Part shown: positions 57,920 through 64,000 of the stretch, piece after piece
Numbering within the stretch: the stretch's first letter is position 1
Layout: each line of letters starts with the position of its first letter
From: Chthoniobacterales bacterium
GTDB lineage: Bacteria > Verrucomicrobiota > Verrucomicrobiia > Chthoniobacterales > JACTMZ01
Direction of reading: 5' to 3'
NCBI GenBank assembly: GCA_018402585.1
Contig: JAGYIO010000002.1
Coordinates: 1 to 64,000, forward strand
Length of the DNA: 64,000 nt
Translations under genes and position numbers: made by a program
The notes under the pieces: model-generated
Seen by the model: only the letters and a program-made list of their open reading frames with translations
Told to the model about the DNA's origin: nothing
Databases searched by the model: none

Positions 57920-58881
57920 GGCTCCTTGGCGGCCATGGCGGCAATGAACTGCGCGGCAGTTTCCTTGACCGCGCGCACGCGCTGCTGGCCGAATACCGCC
58001 GAGGCCTCCCCTTGCATCGTTTCCTCGAGCGAGGCCAGGGCGAGGTCCGTTTGCAAAACCGCCGCATCGCGGCGCGATTTTTCGGGCAGCAGTTGCAGTT
58101 CGCCGCGCAGCCACCCGACGAGGACGGCTTGGTGCAGAAGGCCGGCGGCTTTTTCTTCCCCGCTGAGCTCGGCCGCGCGGCTACCCACTTCGAGCGCACG
58201 GAGCCAGGCACCGGCGGTAATGAGTGAAGCAAGCGCTTCATCACGTTGGGCGATCATGGCGCGGCGGACCTCGTTGGTCGTCGCTTCAAGTTCCTCGCGC
58301 AGGGCGAACCAATCATTTTGATCGGCAAAGTCGGCAATACTTTTTCCGCGGACCAAAACATCTTCGCCCACCCCGAGTGCGCCGGCCAGTGCGATGATGT
58401 CTTTGCCCGTATTTTTGACCTGCTGGCCGTCCTGTGCCTCAACCGCGACGTATCCGTCGGTCACGAGCGCACCGAGGTTGAGTGCCGTGCGCGGCCGGGT
58501 GGAATAAGTCGTCGGTACGGGCTCTCGGTAGAAGGACATCCAATCCGGCTTGCCTGCCTTGTCAATCGCGGCAAAAAATTCCGTCGGGCTGGGCACGCTC
58601 AGCGCGGCGATGCGCTCTGCCTCCGTGCGCTGGTGCGGTGTGAGCTCTGCTGTCGCCAAGGAATGTCCGCCTGCCGTGGCGAGGAGAAAGACGGCCGCGG
58701 CTTTCATGCTCTTTTCACTAGACCCCCGGCCCGGCCGGTCTGCCAGCCCGATTTTGGGCAGACCGAGCGGACAGCCCCCGCAGCAATTACCGCGGGCACC
58801 GAGCAAGCGCAGCCAGGCGCGACGGCCCAAATAAACAAGTGCGCCGCCCACCACAATGACGAGGAGAAGTATTTCCATCAT
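57916..58881 (-). CDS. FeoB-associated Cys-rich protein fused to a secreted protein
   Basis: One open frame of 321 codons. Its first 50 residues are a FeoB-associated small membrane protein: MMEILLLVIVVGGALVYLGR and the GNCCGGCP cysteine cluster. There is no stop after it. The frame continues into MKAAAVFLLATAGGHSLATA, a signal-peptide-like start, and a helical domain of about 245 residues with EFFAAIDKAGKPDWMSFYRE. Translation may begin again at the ATG at 58707, or a fused protein is made. The first ATG overlaps the feoB stop. The function of the second part is unknown. Confidence 0.7.
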   Translation of the reverse strand: MMEILLLVIVVGGALVYLGRRAWLRLLGARGNCCGGCPLGLPKIGLADRPGRGSSEKSMKAAAVFLLATAGGHSLATAELTPHQRTEAERIAALSVPSPTEFFAAIDKAGKPDWMSFYREPVPTTYSTRPRTALNLGALVTDGYVAVEAQDGQQVKNTGKDIIALAGALGVGEDVLVRGKSIADFADQNDWFALREELEATTNEVRRAMIAQRDEALASLITAGAWLRALEVGSRAAELSGEEKAAGLLHQAVLVGWLRGELQLLPEKSRRDAAVLQTDLALASLEETMQGEASAVFGQQRVRAVKETAAQFIAAMAAKEP

Positions 58882-61052
58882 AATCCTGGCCCCAACCAAA
58901 GCGTGCCGAGTTGGAAGGTCAAGACCGCACCCAGCCAGGCCAGCGCGGTCATGTAAAGAAAGCCGAAAAGCGCCCAGCGCCACCCCGCCTCTTTGGCCAT
59001 GACCGCCACAGTTGCGCCACACTGCAGGCAGAGCGCAAAGAAGACCATGACGGCCAGGGCGACGGGCAGAGTAAAGACGGGATGTCCGGTGCGCGGCCCG
59101 TGCGTCCAAAAATCGCGGGCCAAAGCCGAACGCAAGTCGCCGGATGCTTCATCCGCATCCTGTCCCACTCCATAAATCGTGCCCAAGGTGGAGATGATCA
59201 CTTCACGCGCGGGAAAACTGGCGAGGACGCCCACGGTGATTTTCCAGTCAAAGCCGGCCAGATCGAAAACCGGCTGGACCGCACGTCCGGCCCGCGCCAG
59301 ATAACTTTGTTCCAGATAAGCGGCATCGACCGCGCGGTCGATCGCGGAGCTATCGTTGAGCACGGACAAATCTGCCATGGCGCGTTCGCGCACTTCGGCG
59401 GGTCGCGGAAAATAGACCAAAGCCCAGATAACAATGGTCATGGCCACGATGACCGTCCCGGCGCGCCGGAGGAACTCGCGCGCCCGCTCCCACATGCGCC
59501 AGAAAATATCGCGCAACCGCGGCAGACGGTAGGGAGGCATCTCGAGCAGGAATGGCTGGGGGCGGGTCCGAAGGACAAACTTGTTCACCGCCCAAGCCAC
59601 CGGAACGGCCACGGCGAGGCCGACGACGTGCAGGGCGAAAAGCAGCCCGCCGGCCCAAACGGCACCGTACGAAGGCTCGATGAATGCGCCGATCATCAGC
59701 GTGTAGACCGGCAATCGCGCCGAGCAACTCATAAGCGGGGAAACCAGAATCGTGGTCAGCCGCGCCCGCGGGTCCTCGATGGTCCGCGCGGCGAGGACCC
59801 CCGGAATGGCACAGGCATAGCTCGAGAGCATGGGGACAAAACTTTTCCCGTTGAGGCCGCACCAGCCGAACACTTTGTCCATGAGGAAGGCACCGCGCGC
59901 CAGGTAGCCCGTATCCTCCAACAGGGCGATGAAGAAAAAGAGGATGAGGATTTGGGGCAGGAAAATAATGACCCCACCGACCCCGCCAATGACTCCGTCG
60001 ACCAGCAGGCTTTGCCCGGCGGGCCACGGCACAAGCCACGGCGCAACCAGTTCCTGGGTCTGCGCGATGACCACCTCGATCGCCGCCATAAAGGGACCGG
60101 ACCACGTGTAGATCGATTGAAAAACCATGAACATGATGAGGACAAAGAAGGCCAGCCCCCAGACGCGGTGGGTCAGCACGGCATCGAGACGTTCGGTCGG
60201 CGACCGCCGCCGCTTTTCAGGAAACTTGACCGCATCGGCCGTGAGATGGCCGAGGTGCTCGTAACGAAGGAGCGCTTCGGCCGAAAGCGGGTGCCATCCC
60301 GCGGCGGAGAGAATATCACGCGAGGCGCCCAGGAGCGGGGCGGGGTCGGCCCCCGCGGGCCAACCGGCGCGCGCCAGCACGGCACTGCGGGGATCGAAAA
60401 GAATGCGGCGTAGTTCGCCGGGGGCGAGCGGACGCACCCCTTCTTTTCCCAGTCCGGCCGCCAAGTATTTCACCGCACGTTCCGCCGCCTCCGGCCAAGG
60501 CACCTCGGCCATGAGGGCACCCTGCTCGGCCGCTTCGGCCACGGCATGACCGAGAGCGTTTACCCCCTCGCCCCTCGTTGCGACAAGACGCACGACCGGA
60601 ATGCCAAGACGACGCGAAAGCAGGGCCGCATCGATGCTGATCCCGGCACGGTCCGCCGCATCGGCCAGGTTGAGCGCAATGACCATGGGAAGACCGAGGT
60701 CGGCCACTTGCGAAGCAAGGAAAAGATTGCGCACCAGATTGGAGGCATCGACGACGCAAATCACGGCGTCCGGCTTGGGCTCTCCGTCGAGATGGCCCGC
60801 GAGAAAATCGAGCGTCACCCGTTCATCGGGCGAGGAGGCGGCCAAGCTATAGGTACCGGGGAGGTCGACTAGGGTGAAGGTGCGGCTGCCACAAACCCAA
60901 AGGCCGGATTTTTTTTCGACCGTGACTCCGGGGTAGTTGCCGATTTTCTGGCGCGAGCCGGTCAGGCGATTGAAAAGCGTTGTTTTTCCCGTGTTCGGAT
61001 TACCGACCAGAGCAACGCGGACCGGACGGGAAGGGTCTTCGCTCATGCTCAC
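58878..61052 (-). CDS. feoB: Ferrous iron transporter FeoB
   Basis: A 724-residue GTP-dependent Fe(II) transporter in the inner membrane. The G domain shows GNPNTGKTTLFNRLTGSRQ (G1), DLPGTYSL (G3) and NLAD (G4). The membrane part has the two gate regions, with FVPMLSSYACAIPGV and a late FPAREVIISTLG. Length normal. It is the third gene behind two FeoA genes, with 9 bp between it and feoA. Confidence 0.96.
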   Translation of the reverse strand: MSMSEDPSRPVRVALVGNPNTGKTTLFNRLTGSRQKIGNYPGVTVEKKSGLWVCGSRTFTLVDLPGTYSLAASSPDERVTLDFLAGHLDGEPKPDAVICVVDASNLVRNLFLASQVADLGLPMVIALNLADAADRAGISIDAALLSRRLGIPVVRLVATRGEGVNALGHAVAEAAEQGALMAEVPWPEAAERAVKYLAAGLGKEGVRPLAPGELRRILFDPRSAVLARAGWPAGADPAPLLGASRDILSAAGWHPLSAEALLRYEHLGHLTADAVKFPEKRRRSPTERLDAVLTHRVWGLAFFVLIMFMVFQSIYTWSGPFMAAIEVVIAQTQELVAPWLVPWPAGQSLLVDGVIGGVGGVIIFLPQILILFFFIALLEDTGYLARGAFLMDKVFGWCGLNGKSFVPMLSSYACAIPGVLAARTIEDPRARLTTILVSPLMSCSARLPVYTLMIGAFIEPSYGAVWAGGLLFALHVVGLAVAVPVAWAVNKFVLRTRPQPFLLEMPPYRLPRLRDIFWRMWERAREFLRRAGTVIVAMTIVIWALVYFPRPAEVRERAMADLSVLNDSSAIDRAVDAAYLEQSYLARAGRAVQPVFDLAGFDWKITVGVLASFPAREVIISTLGTIYGVGQDADEASGDLRSALARDFWTHGPRTGHPVFTLPVALAVMVFFALCLQCGATVAVMAKEAGWRWALFGFLYMTALAWLGAVLTFQLGTLWLGPGL

Positions 61053-61061
61053 GCCGCCTGC

Positions 61062-61304
61062 CTAGCCCAACCGCATGACTTGCATGGCCGCCGCATCATT
61101 TTTGCGCAGGCTCAGGCGCAGGCCGCCGAATTCGATTTCCAGCGGGTCACCCAGCGGGGCCACTCGAACCACCATCACCTGCGTGCCCGGCAAGAGCCCC
61201 AGGGCGAGCAAGCGCTGCACTGCCGGGTGTTCGGAGCATCCAGGTTGGACCAAGCCACTCTGGCCGGCCCGCAAAGCAGCCAGCGGACAAATTTCCCCGC
61301 TCAT
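61062..61304 (-). CDS. feoA: FeoA-domain protein (proximal to feoB)
   Basis: An 80-residue SH3-like protein that assists FeoB: CPLAALRAGQSGLVQ, then LLALGLLPGTQVMVV, and GGLRLSLRKNDAAAMQV. The start is the ATG at 61304, which overlaps the upstream feoA stop; a longer frame exists without family support. Confidence 0.88.
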   Translation of the reverse strand: MSGEICPLAALRAGQSGLVQPGCSEHPAVQRLLALGLLPGTQVMVVRVAPLGDPLEIEFGGLRLSLRKNDAAAMQVMRLG

Positions 61305-61576
61305 TGCCCGGCAAAGGACGTCCGGCCCTGCGCCTTCTGCAGAACACAGACTTGCACGCAGCCCAACATGCAACGACGCAGGGCGACACAACTGTTTTGG
61401 CAACGGACCAGAACGGGATCGCGGCCCGAGAGCACCTCGACTTCGACCCCCTCATGGAAACCAACGCGCCGGAGGTGCTTGGCCCATTCACTGCTGTCAT
61501 CCAAAGAAACCACCCGGTTACTCACCCGGCGGGGGCTGTGTTCCAAACTGAAGGTGGTTTGACGATCCAAAGGCAT
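61301..61576 (-). CDS. FeoA-domain protein (first in operon)
   Basis: A 91-residue FeoA-like protein, more diverged: VVSLDDSSEWAKHLRRVGFHEGVEVEVL and a Cys-rich C-terminal part (LRRCMLGCVQVCV). The Cys cluster is unusual for FeoA and could bind iron or sense redox. ATG at 61576; a GTG just before it is possible. It lies right after the palindromic box. Confidence 0.75.
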   Translation of the reverse strand: MPLDRQTTFSLEHSPRRVSNRVVSLDDSSEWAKHLRRVGFHEGVEVEVLSGRDPVLVRCQNSCVALRRCMLGCVQVCVLQKAQGRTSFAGQ

Positions 61577-61581
61577 CACTA

Positions 61582-61598
61582 TTGAGACTTAGTCTCAA
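61582..61598. promoter_or_regulatory. Palindromic Fur-like operator
   Basis: TTGAGACTTAGTCTCAA, a perfect 8-1-8 inverted repeat whose inner 7-1-7 part (TGAGACT-T-AGTCTCA) fits the spacing of Fur boxes (TGATAAT-n-ATTATCA) with several matching positions. It ends 6 bp before the first feoA start, so it overlaps the transcription start region. Iron-dependent repression is inferred. Confidence 0.7.
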
Positions 61599-61739
61599 AA
61601 ATGGGCGAGGGCAACCGAGAATACCGGGGGCCGTGCGATCCGTTCCCTAATGCGACCAAGTCTGGCCCGGCCTGCCGGTGTACCTGGCCCGAACTAAACC
61701 CGCCTTCCATCGGTTCTGCGGTCCCTGCGGTGGACAGAG

Positions 61740-63473
61740 TCAGGGCAAGGGAAACTGCGAGGTGAAGGCGTTGACCCGGCCTTTGAGCCGCTCGAGTTCC
61801 TTGGCATTCCCCGACTGCTGCAGCGCGGCATGAATCAGGTCGGCAATCTCCATCATTTCCTCTTCCTTCATCCCGCGGGTCGTCATAGCCGGGGTGCCGA
61901 TGCGGATGCCGCCGGTCTTCATGATCGGTTCAGTGTCGAACGGAATGGCGTTCTTGTTCACCGTGATCCCGGCCAGGTCCAGTGTCTCCTGCGCTTCCTT
62001 GCCGTTGATTCCCGCGGGGCGGAGGTCGACGAGAAGGACGTGGTTCTCCGTGCCGCCGGACACGATGCGGTAACCCAGCATGGCGAGGCGGGCAGCCAGC
62101 GCTTTGGCGTTGGCCACAACTTGGGCCGCGTAAACCCGAAAAGCGGGCTGGAGGGCCTCCTGAAAGCAAATCGCTTTGGCCGCAATGACGTGCATGAGGG
62201 GTCCACCCTGCACCCCGGGAAAAACCTGGGCATCGATCGATTTCGCATAGGGCGCCTTGCATAAAATCACACCCGATCGCGGACCGCGCAGGCTTTTGTG
62301 CGTCGTGCTCGTGATGAAATCCGCGTAGGGCACCGGGCTAGGATGCGCCCCGCCCGCGACCAAGCCGGCAATGTGCGCCATGTCGACGAAGAGCAGTGCC
62401 CCGACCGAATCGGCAATCTGGCGCATACGTTTGAAATCGATAAGGCGCGAGTAAGCCGAAGCACCGGCCGTGATCATTTTCGGACGGCATTCGTCGGCCA
62501 ATTTGGCTAAAGTGTCATAGTTGATCCTCTCGGACTCGCGGCTCACCCCGTAGTGCACCACGTCGTAAAGCTTGCCCGAGAAATTCGCCTTGTGCCCGTG
62601 GGTCAAGTGACCGCCGTGTGCCAGATCCATGGTCAGGATTCGGTCGCCAAGGGCCAGGGCGGAGAAATAGACCGCGGTGTTCGCCTGGCTGCCGCTGTGC
62701 GGTTGCACGTTGGCATGCTCGGCCCCGAAAAGTTCCTTGGCCCGTTCGATAGCCAACGACTCGACCAGGTCGACATGCTCGCAACCGCCATACCAGCGCC
62801 GTCCCGGATAACCCTCGGCATATTTGTTGGTCAGCGCGGATCCCTGCGCCTCGCGCACGGCGCGACTGGTGAAATTTTCGGAGGCGATGAGCTCGATATT
62901 TTCAAACTGACGACGCTCCTCATCGTGGATGGCGGCGGCAATGGCCGGGTCATTTTCCTCAATGGCAGCGATGTCCAACGGCTCGTAGGCCGTCCGGGTT
63001 TGCGTGACGGTATTCATGGTGATTTTCTCTCCGGTGATCAGTGGGATAACATGGGCCAGGGCGCGTTTGATGTCCATTTTACAGGACTCGTAAGTCTCGC
63101 GCGTGCCTCCAATGGGATCCGTTACGTCTGCGCGGCCGCCCTTGGCTGCCTCGTCGAAGCGCAGCAGGCGGGTTTTTGCGGCCATTTCGGGAAAAAGGAG
63201 CAGGAGCATGTCCTGATGGTCTCGCGTCATGGTGAAAATGTAGTCGGCCCGCTGCAACAAATGCGGGCTGACCGGTTGACTGCGGATCTCCGTAATATCG
63301 ATGCCCTCTTTGCCCAAGACCTCGATGGCATGGGCGCTGGGCGGCTGGCCGTGGCCCGCGCCGAGTCCGGCCGAGGCGACTTTGACTCGGTCGCCGGCCA
63401 GGTGCCGCAGGAGGCCCTCGGCCATCGGGCTACGGCAAACATTCCCCGTGCAGATAAAAAGGACGTGCTTCAT
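61740..63473 (-). CDS. glyA: Low-MW phosphatase / serine hydroxymethyltransferase fusion
   Basis: One frame encodes two enzymes. Residues of about 1-145 are a low-molecular-weight (arginine/tyrosine) phosphatase: [20 protein letters not shown] with the C(x)5R active site, and [14 protein letters not shown] with the general-acid Asp. Residues of about 155-577 are serine hydroxymethyltransferase: [23 protein letters not shown], and [13 protein letters not shown] with the PLP Lys. An internal ATG ([14 protein letters not shown]) precedes the second part, so separate translation from within the frame is possible. The upstream ATG at 63473 is preferred over 63485. In other bacteria these two genes are often neighbours. 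Confidence 0.9.
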   Translation of the reverse strand: MKHVLFICTGNVCRSPMAEGLLRHLAGDRVKVASAGLGAGHGQPPSAHAIEVLGKEGIDITEIRSQPVSPHLLQRADYIFTMTRDHQDMLLLLFPEMAAKTRLLRFDEAAKGGRADVTDPIGGTRETYESCKMDIKRALAHVIPLITGEKITMNTVTQTRTAYEPLDIAAIEENDPAIAAAIHDEERRQFENIELIASENFTSRAVREAQGSALTNKYAEGYPGRRWYGGCEHVDLVESLAIERAKELFGAEHANVQPHSGSQANTAVYFSALALGDRILTMDLAHGGHLTHGHKANFSGKLYDVVHYGVSRESERINYDTLAKLADECRPKMITAGASAYSRLIDFKRMRQIADSVGALLFVDMAHIAGLVAGGAHPSPVPYADFITSTTHKSLRGPRSGVILCKAPYAKSIDAQVFPGVQGGPLMHVIAAKAICFQEALQPAFRVYAAQVVANAKALAARLAMLGYRIVSGGTENHVLLVDLRPAGINGKEAQETLDLAGITVNKNAIPFDTEPIMKTGGIRIGTPAMTTRGMKEEEMMEIADLIHAALQQSGNAKELERLKGRVNAFTSQFPLP

Positions 63474-63584
63474 GAACCAAGACACCCGGTCGGGGGCCCC
63501 AGCGCCAGCGTAATGGAGGCGGCGCCCAAGTCAATCCGCCCTCCCGGCTTGCCTCGACGCCTTTCCAGTGCTCGCATGGTGCCC

Positions 63585-64000
63585 ATGAAAAAGCTCCCTG
63601 TCCTCCTTGCTATTGTCCTTCCGCTACTCTCCCCGCTCCACGCCGCCGACCCCACCGGGCCGTTCACCCTGCCGGAACTGCCCTACGCTTACGACGCACT
63701 GGAGCCGCACCTCGACACCGAGACGATGAAAATCCACCACAACAAGCACCACGCGGCCTACGTGAACAACGCCAACAAGGCGCTGGCCGGGCATCCCGAC
63801 CTGGCGAAAATGACCGTGTGGGAACTGGTGGCGCACCTCGACGAAGTGCCGGAGGAGATCCGCACCACCCTGCGCAACAACGCCGGCGGCCATGCCAACC
63901 ACTCGCTCTTCTGGCTGATGATGAAACCGGACGGCGGGGGGGCACCTTCCGGCGAGCTGGCCGAGGCGATCAATGAATCCTTCGGAAGTTTCGCGGAATT
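63585..64000 (+). CDS. Secreted Fe/Mn superoxide dismutase (3' end beyond window)
   Basis: A superoxide dismutase starting with a signal peptide ([20 protein letters not shown]), so acting outside the cytoplasm. Visible are [37 protein letters not shown] (first metal His) and [18 protein letters not shown] (second metal His). The C-terminal half with the remaining metal ligands is beyond the edge, so Fe or Mn use cannot be told. Divergent from the phosphatase/GlyA gene. Confidence 0.93.
   Translation, partial: MKKLPVLLAIVLPLLSPLHAADPTGPFTLPELPYAYDALEPHLDTETMKIHHNKHHAAYVNNANKALAGHPDLAKMTVWELVAHLDEVPEEIRTTLRNNAGGHANHSLFWLMMKPDGGGAPSGELAEAINESFGSFAE

Overview
The window reads as one GC-rich chromosomal segment from a Verrucomicrobiota-like bacterium (Opitutae or a close relative; inferred from gene content, not proven). 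Supporting features are a complete mreB-mreC-mreD-mrdA-rng wall/rod cluster, a gliding-type ABC exporter set with a DUF4340 partner, a GH57/DUF1957 glucan branching enzyme, menaquinone genes, a small DUF2934 protein, and characteristic short hairpin repeats between genes. No rRNA, tRNA or CRISPR array was found.

Region 1 (1-10.9 kb, all minus strand) is a surface-polysaccharide locus: GDP-mannose dehydratase (cut by the window edge), two family-2 glycosyltransferases, a DUF115-like protein, an SDR, a 2-hydroxyacid dehydrogenase, a CMP-sugar cytidylyltransferase, an FkbM methyltransferase, a second methyltransferase, and a Wzt/Wzm-type ABC exporter. Eight consecutive genes between 2.0 and 9.3 kb are each split by one or more single-base indels, nearly all in homopolymers. 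I list them as pseudogenes, but a local sequencing or assembly fault is at least as likely as decay.

Region 2 (9.3-28.6 kb) is an accessory island within or beside that locus. It holds many small toxin-antitoxin-like pairs (VapBC, Phd/PIN, HicBA, MazF/antitoxin, RelE-like, DUF4160/DUF2442), two ORF6N genes and a fragment of a third, a STAS-like/GHKL-ATPase pair, an orphan polysaccharide-export permease and two N-terminal stubs of Wzt-type ATPases. It also has two near-identical 1.27-kb direct repeats, seven copies of a roughly 230-bp element with terminal inverted repeats, and several families of short hairpin repeats whose stems change in compensated fashion. One hairpin has landed inside a DUF4160 gene, and repeat-like sequence sits in frame inside the Wzt ATPase.

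Region 3 (28.6-64 kb) is intact housekeeping sequence. In order it has a sucA-sucB-TPR operon, a gldA/gldF/gldG/DUF4340 exporter operon, mreBCD-mrdA-rng, a glucan branching enzyme with a secreted partner, and trpF with a YvlD-like membrane protein. Then come menF-menD with a lytic transglycosylase, ilvB with a conserved hypothetical, and rmuC. An iron-uptake operon (feoA-feoA-feoB plus a Cys-rich FeoB-associated protein) sits behind a palindromic Fur-like box and ends in two non-iron genes, one a tandem-ACT protein. The window closes with a low-molecular-weight phosphatase/serine hydroxymethyltransferase fusion and a secreted Fe/Mn superoxide dismutase cut by the edge. The strongest second-look items are the island repeats and their covarying hairpins, the STAS/GHKL pair, the in-frame gene fusions, and the E2 subunit without an E3-binding domain.
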